From positions 19,288,433 to 19,352,432 of the forward strand of contig CM037833.1 of assembly GCA_021234535.1 (NCBI GenBank): a stretch of 64,000 bases of DNA, read 5' to 3'. The position numbers and the translations under genes are program-made. Source of the stretch: Stichopus chloronotus (taxonomy: Eukaryota; Echinodermata; Holothuroidea; Aspidochirotida; Stichopodidae). Shown one piece after another: positions 50,095 through 61,339 of this stretch (position 1 is its first letter; the number at the start of each line of letters is the position of its first letter). Below the pieces are notes generated by a model. The model saw nothing but the letters and a program-made list of their open reading frames with translations, did not search any database and was not told the origin of the DNA.

Positions 50095-50120
50095 CAGGGA
50101 GGTGGTAATAATACCTCCCT
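50095..50120. mobile_element. 26-bp palindromic mini-element with perfect 8-bp duplication
   Basis: CAGGGAGGT and ACCTCCCT form inverted arms around GGTAATAAT. The flanks are identical 8-bp sequences, GCTGTGAC, at 50087-50094 and 50121-50128. Counting the shared G as an end gives CAG...CTG termini and a 7-bp duplication. The core matches the sequence at 33576-33599, which also has flanking direct repeats. This supports mobility of a tiny palindrome, probably by a hAT-like transposase. Confidence 0.65.
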
Positions 50121-50129
50121 GCTGTGACA

Positions 50130-51765
50130 CAAGGGACCGAGTTAAGTCCAGTGATTAATCTATTTAATTTGAGTATAAACCCTATCTTTGTACCTTTCGT
50201 ACCATATTCGGCAAATGCAGGGGTAATTTAAAGTAAATCACATATGCATTAAAAATAAAAGAAAGGCATGATGCATTGCTGATGCTAACACATACTTGCT
50301 TCTTGCACATAGTACTATATATATAAAAAAAAAAAAAACTTTAAAAATGGGACGCAATATTTCCTTGATTATAATTCTACGTACAATTTATTAAAATTTT
50401 CCGGATAAAAGCTCATTACATTCATTGCAAAGCACAAGGGAAATATTCAAGTGGCTCGCAGATCCCAGAATTCTATATATTTTTATTTTATGTTATATAT
50501 TCCTATATATTTATATTTCTCACTAAGAACATCATAATGAAAGATGAAATATTAAAAACGAACTGTGATTGTATTGTAAAATATGTTTGTTTGGGTCAGA
50601 TCATTGTTGTTGTTTATTTTTGTCGTTAATCTACCATGCGGCGTGAACTGATGTCATTAATGTCACATGGAGAATCCACGGTTAGAGTTACAATACACAG
50701 AGGAAAGTTCGCCAGTAAAACTATACAGTGTACATAGAGAAGAAATCTAGAAAGAGATCCTTGATTTGCTGATGAGAGTTCCATTTTATTGTTGATTAGG
50801 CAAGCGAAAAGAAAATTGGTAACGACAAGAATGATTGAGGGCAAATAATTTTCATGAAGTTGGAAAACAGCAAAAAAAAAAAAAAAAAAAATGCAATGAC
50901 ACAGACAGACATAGTATATACGATATATGTCTAAAACAAGCTCGTTTGTCGTTGGCTGGACTAGCGATGCTGAGAAGACCACGTCTCTGATAACGTGTCT
51001 TCGAAACTAGGATAATACCACATGGCAATACCAACCAATCACATTATGCAATTCCGTTGTTACCTACAATACGACCAATCGCGTTACTGTTGTGTATGAT
51101 TTCTTTCAAGTAGCATGTATAATCTGTTTTGTAATATCTTATTAACTCTGCTTTGTTTATTTTTTATTTAATCACAAAACAAATTGAAGGTAAATAACTG
51201 GTGTGAAAAAAAAAAAAAAACATGAGATTGACTTAAATCTAAGGATCCAGAGATATGGAGGTCCCTAATGGAAGATCTGCTATTAATAATAACATACAAA
51301 TAAAGTGATGTGATATCAGTATGTCCATTGACAAAAAAATTTCAGAACATGTGAAAAAGAATGTGCATACTACTTAATTAGTTGGTCATGATTGTTTCTA
51401 TTGTTTCCATTTATTAAAATTCAGTTTCAAGCTCTCCAGCTTTTGCTATATTGCTTTCTTCAACGCTAACCTCCTCTCATATAATCGAAATTTATCTCAC
51501 GATTTGTTTAGATCTGTTTGCAAGTTTAATAACAGTTTGTAACTTAATCACCAAGCAAACCTTCTCATTTTCAAATCGCGGAAAGTGTAGCTATTTCGAA
51601 TGTTGCCGAATTATTCACTTTTGCCCCTTCAGTATTTCTAGAGTTGAATGATATAAAATCAGCATCTTTACAGTCTTAAGATCTAAATGTTTAAGGTTTT
51701 AATGTGAACTGAACCTGTCGAAGTTTGTTCCTGAGACGGGGATGGGATGCGCTACCTGGTCTGTA
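50130..51765. other. Gene-poor intergenic stretch
   Basis: There are poly-A runs (near 50327, 50872, 51207), AT-rich sequence and short open frames without domains. No gene is supported. Confidence 0.4.
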
Positions 51766-51773
51766 AAACTCAC

Positions 51774-51936
51774 CAGAGGTCAGGCAGTCAAGAGCGTCCC
51801 TGCCCCGCCTCTGCTTTGAGGAGGAGGTAATTCCTCTGGTCGCTCTAGACAATCCTTGCATTGGACCGGTGGTAGTATCGATGGATCTAATGACTGTAAA
51901 GCGATTCTGTCCGATGTCTTTTCTGTTGCGGTTATT
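51774..51936 (-). CDS. Orphan candidate internal exon, basic
   Basis: On the minus strand GGCTTTTTCAG precedes 163 nt that are fully open from the first base. They end at CCTCTG with a consensus GTGAGT donor. The 54 codons encode a polar, Arg/Ser/Thr-rich segment starting NNRNRKDIGQNRFTVIRS and ending near RRGRDALDCLTS. Both splice sites are good. Another overlapping frame is also open (62 codons with ATG), so the frame is uncertain. No partner exon or family was recognised. Confidence 0.38.
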
Positions 51937-51939
51937 CTG

Positions 51940-53975
51940 AAAAAGCCGGATATCACGTGTATCTTCATTACATGAAGAACGAATACTTTTATCTACGGTA
52001 ATGGTTATTACAAATGAGACATGATTTACTTGAATCTACTATTGCCTGTCCAGCAATAAAACAGGAAACGTAAACAGTGTAAGGTTTTTGTCACATAAAT
52101 TCTACTACTCGGTGATGCAACTGTCTCATACAATGAACTTTCACATTGCGTAAGGTTTCAAACAAATATTGGATATTACCTTAATTGGTTGTTTATGGTC
52201 ACTGTTGTTCGAAGTTATTCTTGGACATAATATGTCAGTTAATGAATGGCAATGACAGTTAAACACACTGAAAAGCAACGAACACGGCACAAAGCAAATA
52301 AAAAGCAGAATTCATATCTGAAATAAATTGTTCGTACTATGTGGTGATAGACTGGCCCTATATAATGAATATACAACAGCACAGGTCTCATTGGTTTATC
52401 AAAAACAGGACAAGTCGTCCCTTTTTGTTCGTTATCGCGAATTGCAGTATTAAGTACAATGAAGCTGTGTATTTACTGGTCCTTCAGCTGTTTGATCATA
52501 TTACTATAGTCATTACCGGTATACTTCACATATTGCCTTGTTCAAAGAAGGCCACTGTTAAGTTGAATGAAAACTTTCACCCACTACATTATCGTAGTAA
52601 AGTTGTAGATCTGCTATCTTGAGAAATTGAAGGCATATCGCCGACGTTATCACCTGAAACTTATTTATCTCCAAGTTGTCGAAACGGTGCAATTACGTGA
52701 CCTATTAGACTTCTCGCCAAATAAGTTCAATGACTTTAGTCTTTAACCAAGCACGCTATCAGTTTAACAACTTCTGGGAATCACGTTTGAGTTTGTACAT
52801 CGTGTTGAATCACTATTTCATCCTAAAACCAATCCAGATATATATTTTTTTAACTTACTCGTTCACGGTATTCTAGATTTTCTTTTTCTTTTTAAAGCCT
52901 TTATAATAAGGGTACTTTGCTCACCGTTTATGAGAAGCATGCAGACAGTCTGACTGCATGATATTCTGCTGATTGTGTGGTAATATCATTTGAATACAGG
53001 ACGAAACCAGTGTCTCACCTTTCACTGCAGGTACCCTAGAACAAACGTTCAATTCTGAGGTTGATTGGCTAAAAAAAAAAAAAACGTGCCAGATCCTTTG
53101 TATGTGCAACTTCATCCCACCACACCGAAGATCAACGAATACAAAAAAAAAAAAAAAATGAAATTTTAACCTAATGAGTTGCTTAATATTCTTAGATTCA
53201 TAAATAATACAGATGGAACGTGCTTTCCTTGAATATGCTTGGTGCAAAGAAAAGACAAATCTCAAATAAGATGAGCTTACAGATGCATGATAAATACACT
53301 AAACACTGGTCTAATTTGTTGTTTGTTGTGAATGCGTTACCATTTACCCGAAGCAAGTGAAAACGATAATGATATGACTTGCCTACATACGTAGCTTAAG
53401 TTATCTAGATATTACTCTAATGATGACACGATAATTGGTAGTTCCACAAGTTTAGAATGTGCTTTCATTCTTAAACACACTCTTCTCCAATGCCATAGAC
53501 TTCGTACTGGATACTAGGCCTTAAGTAACGTCGAATAAACTCATGATGTAAATCACAGAATATTTTCAATCGAAAGGAAGCAAGATTTAGAAATTTCGAA
53601 TTGAATCTTACCTAAAATGAGGCCAGTTTAGTAATCGATTAGAAATATTTACGTTGATTCTGTGGAAATTTAGGATTTTATCAAATGTTAGAACCATAAG
53701 CCTTGTCAAATAAACGTTTCTTAGTTGATTGAGAGTATCAGGTGTTCTGAAAAGTAGATAAACCATCGGACTCGTTTTTAACGAATTCTCTGTCATCTGT
53801 TTCTTTGTGAATACGACAGATTTTATACCTAAGATAAAATCCCTTTCTGCTCAGCTTGTTGCACCATATTTCTTCTTGTAAGAAAATCGGCATGTTGATG
53901 AGTAAAATGAACTCTCTGGTTACTATGCAGGTCTTTGAACTGTACTTCATTTTAAAGACGAGTATATTTTTCATT
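51940..53975. other. Gene-poor intergenic stretch
   Basis: Several 60-114-codon frames on both strands include poly-Phe or poly-Lys tracts from homopolymer runs (53071-53084, 53142-53158). No domain or splice structure supports a gene. Confidence 0.4.
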
Positions 53976-54024
53976 TAGATTTTTTTTTTTTGGGGGGGGA
54001 GGGATTATTGCTTTTGTTACTGTT

Positions 54025-54067
54025 ATCTCATCCCTATACATAAACTGTACGGATGAGATATTGTAGT
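54025..54067. repeat. Transposon-like terminal hairpin, opposite orientation to the 36.9-kb copy
   Basis: Arms ATCTCATC (54025-54032) and GATGAGAT (54052-54059) are followed by ATTGTAGT. This is the reverse complement of the end at 36903-36941. About 170 bp later comes a GT-rich stretch and GTCCGCC, mirroring the CA-rich stretch and CGGAC in the 36-kb copy. It marks one end of a dispersed repeat leading into the block at 54210. Confidence 0.6.
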
Positions 54068-54209
54068 TGCCTTTCGACGTTAGAATATATTATGGCTCTC
54101 TGTCAGTTGCCACAGCAACAGTTGCGATGGTAACATTATGTACGGCTGTTATATGAGACGGGGGTCTAGCTTACTATGGTACTTAGGGTGACCTGAAACC
54201 CCACCCCAG

Positions 54210-56489
54210 TAGGGCAGGGGTCAAACTGTGTGAAGATGGGTGTTTGTGTCTGTGTGATGTCTGCGTGTGTCCGCCAAAGGAAATTTCAATTTTAAAAGAT
54301 TGCGTCCGCAACTCCTCCTAGACCGCAAATCATAAGAGGGACAAAAATTGTACATGGGTGACCGATGGTCTAAAGTTGTGTTTCCGGCTAAAAATTTAAG
54401 GTCAGAGGTCAAATGTCAAAGGTCAAAGTCAAATTGGTGAAAATCATAGTTTTGATGTATTTCTTAACTCCCAAAAAGCTATTTACATAAGACTTAAAAA
54501 TATATAGGACTTTCAATATATGTGACAAGATTTTATGTAAATAATGTTTTTGTGTGTTTGAGGTCAACGGTCAAGTTCAGACGACAAAGGTCAAATTTGA
54601 CACTTAAAAGTTTGCACCTGAAACTCCTTTACCTCTTACCTCAGGTCATTCACCTGTTGCAATCCGTAAGTTAGAGGTTGGAACTGGTAATTGACTGTTG
54701 TAACAGGTAATTTGCCGATTGTAACAGGTTATTTAACTTTTGTAACAGGCAGCAAATAGGTATCAGCTGCTTTGGGATGAATTAACTATTAAACACAGTT
54801 AACAAAAAGTACCTGTTTTACCTGTTATAAAGTTGCCAGGTATTGACTGGAATTTTCTCTCCGCCGCCACCCCCACCCCACCCCCCCAAAAAAAAGAAGA
54901 AAAAGATAGTTGCGAAATCTTATCCTTTGTTTCCAAAGTTATTTATTTATTTCAATAAGTAACCTGTATCTTAACTGCATTATCCTGGAGTGGATACACA
55001 AGTCCAGTGTTGATTAAGCTTGTTCATATACAGACAAGCGATATTTTGATAAAACAAGAAAAAAGGAGAATGAAAGGAATTTGGTTCTTGAATAACCGCA
55101 TTTTATTTCTAAAGAAACCCAGGAAAAAAGTTAAACAAATTTACAACAAGTCAACACTATACATGCGCGAAACAGAAATTAACACCTACACTAAACGAAT
55201 AACAATAACAAGTGACACAGCAACAGTGCCTACAGTGCCGGCAAAATTTCGGAACTAAATAGGCCTAAGTTAGTTCAACAAAGACGAAGGATTGCACATG
55301 GCCTAAACGTTGCTGTCAACATTGCTGTAAGATCACTTTATGGTTTGGGATAACTCATGTCAAGGCCTTTCCGGTTTATTTTTCTTTTTACCATATAGGG
55401 CCTAGGCCTATTAATAGGCCTAAATTATCTGTCCTTAAGTTCTCTGTCATTAAGATTATAAATCCGGTAGTTGTATGGAGACCCTTCAAGATGGCAATGT
55501 ATTGCAGTCCTTAGTCCTCTTATATGATTTTATTGCAATACGGAATTGTAAGGAGTGGACCTTCCCGTAAACTGTGGAGGTCTGTGTCCTTAGGAATGTT
55601 AATCCGGCGATTGTATTGAGACCGTTCAAGAGAGCAATGGATTTGCAGCCCTCTTACGATTTTATTGCATAGGGAATTATTTGTGAACATCCCCGTAGAA
55701 TCGACAAAGAAGGAAAACAATTCCGGTTGGCTATCAAACGTTAAAAGGTGTTCAACATATACTACAGAAGTTTTTACCCGACACAATTCTGACACTTAGG
55801 TAAAATTACCTTCCGCCAGAAGAATAACCATTTACAGTATCACCGTGTTGGTGTTACGTAGATTTACGTATATTTACATTTTGCTTTTCAGCAGGCTTAG
55901 ACCCTAGGTCTAGGTAACCTTAAATCTACGAACTTCAAATCGAAATATTTCAACATTACTATGATTTCATTAGCCATCTTTTTGTGGAAGATATATAGCA
56001 GACTGAAAAATATAAACAATGTCGATATACGGTTTTTATTTGTATTCATCCGCCGGTGATTGACCGTGGCTTATCCTCTTGGTTCATCAGCGGATAACCC
56101 AAGGTCACCTGACTGAAATGAGCCAACAGGAGTTGAGGATTTTTACCAAGTATGTATAACTTGTTTGTTTGTTTTTTTTTTTTTGGAGGGGGGGTTATAT
56201 AGCTTAAGTTTTCCTAAGGTTTCCTTATATGAAATGACGGAGTTAAACTATTTATTTCACTGTAACATTAGAGTGCAAAGTGTGTGTCTGTGACTAATTA
56301 CAAGTGGGCAATGTACTTTTCCATCAAAATGCATACCGTTCACTCCCCATAGTGATTCTCATTAAATTACACACGGGTTATTGCATATGCTGATAAAGCG
56401 CTGGCATGTTTAGGCGGTAACTTGAATCGTAAACATATACCGTGTCCAAAACGAATTTTTACAAATTACTCCCTTAAAGGGAAATATCA
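54210..56489. repeat. Large direct repeat, copy 1 (left of the lectin gene)
   Basis: Similarity to 61340-64000 starts abruptly at AGGG...GGTCAAACTGTGTGAAG. It continues through a GT-rich tract, an AGGTCAAAGGTCA stretch, a TGTAACAGGTAATT minisatellite (54690-54760), and several conserved kilobase-scale blocks to CTCCCTTAAAGGGAAATATCA at 56469-56489, where copy 2 is cut by the window edge. Divergence is substantial and indels total about 380 bp. There is no long open frame. It is either a segmental duplication or a large non-autonomous transposon. Confidence 0.85.
56054..56110. repeat. Imperfect hairpin in large repeat copy 1
   Basis: GGTGATTGACCGTGGCTTATCC and GGATAACCCAAGGTCACC are near-complementary arms around a loop of about 15 nt. 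The counterpart at 63493-63547 has slightly better pairing. It may mark the terminus of an older inserted element. Confidence 0.5.
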
Positions 56490-57810
56490 AAACACATTTT
56501 TGAAACCCCTGCATATGGACACGGAACTACAGATCATGCAAAATAAGGCAATGGCAATCTCCATTTTGAAACAGATAGCGATTTACTCTATTTTCGATGG
56601 TCAAGGAAGGCTTATTCAAACGAAGTTTCGAAATTTCAACTAATGCATCTTTCGCAATAAAACAGTTTGCATAATATATTAAGGAGACGAGACTATTGCC
56701 GATGTTTATGGTACGTTCGAAAGGTGTCCGATGTTTACGACTATTTTCAATACATCCCATTTCGGTGCATTTCAAATCTGATATTGCACTTTAAACAATC
56801 GTTATGTGTATTATTTCTTTTTTTGCAAAAGCAATGTGCGAGGTAAATCAGAAGTAAAATGCAGGTATACTACAATTTTCATCATTTTAAAGCAACTTTA
56901 TGTCCTTCTTTACTTAGTTTATTTGTAAAAATCTGAAGAGGTTTGCTTTGACTTAGTCTAAAGACGACATCTTTTTTTTTCTTCACAACCTTTGTTAGTG
57001 ATTCCGTAATCTCTGTCAACCTATTCACGAACTTATAAATAATATAAAAATAATATTGACTGAATGCATTAAATACACAGACCAACCAACTTAGAAAAAT
57101 CAATAATGTGCAACTTTCGAATAGTACTGTTTTTGTTTTATATTTGGCTAATCTTTTCCTTGGGATATCTTGACTCTGTAGCGCCAAAGTTTTTAATTGC
57201 TTTTAAGTTTTTGTTGTGACTAAGGTGCCTTAAAGTGAAAATCACGTACTTGTCACAGTTTATTAGACAAAGTAAAGTGTTTTTCAAATTGTAGAGAAAT
57301 ACGTGTACCACTTGGATAGTTAAGGCACCACTTGGATAGTCAAGGCAGGATAAAGACAACGAAAGATGGCCGAAAACATACAAAATCAAGCAGCTAAGTA
57401 ATTTATCGTAACGTTCACGACCTAACTACGTATTCGAGAAGATAACAAGATAGCTGGGGTAACAACGAGGATGTCACATTATTTCGAACAAATATGACAG
57501 AGTTATCAAGGCAATTTGTCTTACAAAACGTAGAAAATTACCGTTGAATCCAACTTTTTTCCTCAGCTGATGTCCTAAATTTGCAATGATCGTTGATATA
57601 CGTTTTCAAATTTAAAAACAATGTGCTAATTTAAACCCTGTCACACGTGTTCAGAGAAGGCGTCATAGTTCTTGTTGATTAAAATAGAAATATATGTATA
57701 CATATACATATACTCAGACCAATGTTAAAAAGAAAGAAAAAAACCCCAGCGACCTTGAAAAATACCTCTGCTCTACTGATTTGGATTCGAAAGGTAGATG
57801 ATTAAAATAG
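56490..57810. other. Upstream flank of the lectin gene
   Basis: No gene is supported. Copy 1 of the large repeat probably continues into this stretch, but its partner lies outside the window, so the limit cannot be seen. It contains short open frames and a TACATATACATATAC tract near 57700. Confidence 0.4.
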
Positions 57811-57813
57811 AAG

Positions 57814-57823
57814 TATTTAAAAA
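57814..57823 (+). promoter_or_regulatory. Possible TATA box of the lectin gene
   Basis: TATTTAAAAA lies about 90 bp upstream of the lectin ATG, at a reasonable distance for a short 5' leader. It is the only TATA-like word close to the start in otherwise moderately AT-rich sequence, so support is weak. Confidence 0.25.
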
Positions 57824-57912
57824 GGAGAAAACAATTGAATACTTCATAAGAGAGGTTCCCACTTGCAGCAGATTATTTACAGTATTTCACAGATCTCACA
57901 AAAATCGTGACC

Positions 57913-59441
57913 ATGACTTCGTTAGTGTTAGTGATTTTGGTAACTCTGTCCCTCTTAGGTAGATGTGAAGCAGACTGCCAATGCCCGGCTGACGACTGGA
58001 TGGTCGTGGAAGGTGTCGGTTGTTTCAAGTAAGTAGAAAAAGAAAAAAAAAGAAAGTATTCTTTAATTGGTTGCTAAACCGTTCAAGACAATTTTTTTTT
58101 TTTCAGTGTGACTGCTTACAATGTAACACTGCGTATTAATTTCATTTTTTGTCTGGTGCTGCATTATAATACTGTTGAATGCCTTACAATAAATGTTAAC
58201 ATGATGTAATGTAGTAAAATGGGCTCTAAATTTTTTTGTTTCATCATTTCTTGGCGGTAAGCTTTTTGTGAGCTGGACCTTTCTCAGCTGCAATCACTTA
58301 TTTAAAACCAATATATCGAGAATGAAACTGTTTGAACAGAGACAAATTTAATCATTTTACTGTTGCTTACCAAACTAAGACAGTAAAGGTAAACTGAAGA
58401 TTAGAAATAAATAAACAAAATTCATCATTACAGCACCGTTAGAAGTCTCATCCTCAAATTTAAAATCGTGACAGACAATAAATTATTTTTATGTAATAAC
58501 CTGTAATCTTTACTTCAAACAATTATTGCAGAAACGAAATTCCCGTTTCTATTTATCCAACGACTGGATCATATGGGTGCCTTCATATCTGATCTTTTTT
58601 TTTATTTGATAACTCTCTTAAATTTTACTCTGTAAATATGGTAACCCGTTATAGTCCGACCTAAGGCAGTGGGCTGTGTATCAGTATGCGGTCCTTTCTC
58701 TTTACCTTTTTCGGTGACTGTGTAGTCTGCTCATTGCAGAAAGACTAACTCAGTGTTATTTGGCTTTGTCTTTCTTCAGATATTTTGAGGTATTTAAAAG
58801 ATTCGTGGACGCCGAAGAGGCCTGTTATCGTTTAAGCGAAAAACCTGGAAAAATAGTCCACCTTGCTTCTATCCACTCAGAGGAGGAGCATAATGCCCTA
58901 AGAGCAATGATCCCAGAGGTAATTTGAACACATCTACGCTTTTATTTGTGAAATGCAAATTGTCAATGTTTACTCCGGCCGATTTATCTTTTACTAAAAC
59001 ATAGTATGGAATGCTTTTCGTGACCTATTTTGTTTGTTGTACATGGTTTTTGGTGGATGTGCTGATGAGGGTTGGATATGTGGAGGGGGGGGGGTTCCCA
59101 TCTGCAATCAATAACTTGTATGAAGTAAAAGATGAGACAGGTGAAATGTGTGTGGACGAGTTATTTTACTTACTGTTATTTTTTTTATTTCACAGGCGTA
59201 TGGTAGTATGCAGCCTTTCGTCTATCTTGGTCTTCATATGAAGAACGGCTTAGCAAGTGCGTGGACCGACGGATCCATCTATGATTATCAAAAGTGGTGC
59301 TCAGGCGCAGAGAGTGCGATTTCACACGCAGAGGGCTACGGCGCCCTCTCCGGGGGAACAGCGTGTCAAGGTTCTTGGTTTGATATGGTGGACTTTCTTG
59401 ACTTTCACTTACCTTACATATGTAAATCACCATGTTTGTAG
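57913..59441 (+). CDS. Secreted C-type lectin-domain protein, 166 residues, three exons
   Basis: Exons are 57913-58028, 58780-58918 and 59196-59441. All junctions have GT/AG and join in frame. Residues 1-20 are a signal peptide (MTSLVLVILVTLSLLGRCEA). The rest is a single long-form CTLD: CPADDW at 24-29, Cys37, the EEACYRL helix with Cys54, an ASIHSEEEHNAL segment, YLGL (95-98) in place of WIGL, WTDGS (108-112), Cys142, and PYICK with Cys161. The EPN/QPD sugar motif is not recognisable and WND is replaced by WFD (146-148). The Cys normally found just after WND is absent. The fold is therefore clear, but canonical Ca-dependent sugar binding is doubtful. Such small secreted lectins act in innate immunity or coelomic fluid in echinoderms (family knowledge). 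The gene sits between two copies of a large repeat. Confidence 0.9.
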
Positions 59442-61339
59442 TGGTTTTGGAACTGATAACCATTGTTCTAAGTAGATCTTTGCATGGGGTTTAAGCAGGT
59501 GTGAATAACAGTTACTCGATACCAAGTAAAAATCGGCTATAACAAAAAGTAATGAGATGCTTTAAACCGTACTCATCCCTTATGAATTTGAAAGGATACT
59601 TCAAGTAAATTTGTAAATGAATGACCGTTACCTATGAAAATTGATAAAAATTGATAAAATTGATACCTATGAAAACATTTGAGAATAGTTTTGAATCTAT
59701 CGTTAATAAGTTACTTACTTCGGAGATTAGAATTCGGCTCTAAGTCAGTAAAAACGATTTACCAGAAGAGGCCTGAGAGGCATTTTGTATAATTTTAAAC
59801 CAGAGTCCCAGTATTAAATCCGATGATGGCAAGATGCATATTCCATTGACCTACGTCCAACTATACATCCACAAAAGTAAACAAAAGTAGTGATTGATCA
59901 CACTAAACATTAATTCATGACTTGTTTTCTGAAATACTTTATGCTGCGGTCTTAAACCACTGTATATCGTTTAGAGGTGTATGATGGCAAGAGTAAGGAC
60001 TTATGTTGCATACATATACTGCTATGTCGACTTAGAAGATGAGTTGACCTGTTGCTATATTGAAAGCATACAATATGATTATGACTGTAATGTGTCCTCG
60101 ACTGGATGTTACAGGGTATTTGAAACTTGCTAGAACGTTGTGATGTGCTAGGCGGACGCCTTCGTATTACAACTTGTTAGAGATTATTTGACAATAGTTC
60201 TTTTTGAAGCTTAATTTTTTTAGATCGTCGGTCTGTGTATTATTGTGCATTACAATACATTTCAAGAGCTTAGAATCCGGTTACGTTTCATCTCTCGTTT
60301 CTTGTGAAATATGACAAGGTTAGAAATATCTCAATAAAAGCGGGGTTAAACAACGCTTGTTGTTGTTCCGCTATTTCTCGCGCTGGTAATATTAAACTGA
60401 ATAAACTGTGTTCGACCTATCTCATTTTTACATCGTTGAAATACTGTCCTGTTTACCCTAACCGAAAAGGAAACAATTTATATTTTTAACTGGATGTACA
60501 ATTTGATCATTAAAATGTAAGGTGTCATTTCTTTAGTGTGTATTTGGGCAATGAACGTTGAACTCGAACGAAATCAACGAATTTCTGATATTCCGATATT
60601 TGAAGGTGATTAGAGTAAGAAACATTGATTTCATGCATATCAAAGGTAGTTAAATACGTGAAAATGGAATGGATATAACACATAAAAAAAAAAAAAAAAA
60701 ACACTCAAAGAGCATTTGGCTGTTGTATCTCGAATAGTGAAACATCCTGTTATAATACAGACCAAAGTTTGACTGCAGTCTCTGTATATAAATAGCTTTC
60801 TACATATATATAACGTGTTATAAATACCCCTACATAATGCCCAGATAAATACATGTGCAGTTACTAGATATTCTGTGTAAAATGTAGTTGCAGTTAAACA
60901 ATAGACTTAGACATTCGAACTGTTTCAACTTATTGAGACACTGTGTTAAAAAAAAGAAAGGTTTCCAAAATATAGCCTCGGGTGATCTTTAACTTACACA
61001 ACATTACAAGAAATTCTCTGGTGATCAAAGAGCTACCAATGACTTCAGTTTCAAGTTTCGGCAGCTTTCACTTCTGGAGATATCTTGCTTCTACTGTCTT
61101 TAATCTAAGGTTTTAAAAAAGTTTTTTTAAGGTTTTCAAACACGCCTTTTCACCTCAAACGACCTGTGGCCCGAACCAAAATCGGTAAGAATAACTCTCT
61201 CTTGCAATATTGTGTTTAAAAGTATGTTTCATCATTTTCACCGTTAGAACTACATGTGACTGTCACTGCCACCAACACGTTCGTTTCCCCAAACCATTAA
61301 GGATCGACAAAACAAATATGAGAATCATCTAAGTTTTCA
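59442..61339. other. Downstream flank of the lectin gene
   Basis: It should contain the lectin 3' UTR, but no clear AATAAA is seen close to the stop codon. There is a poly-A run at 60684-60700 and no recognised gene. This sequence is not matched by sequence left of 54210, so the duplication does not include it within the window. Confidence 0.4.
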
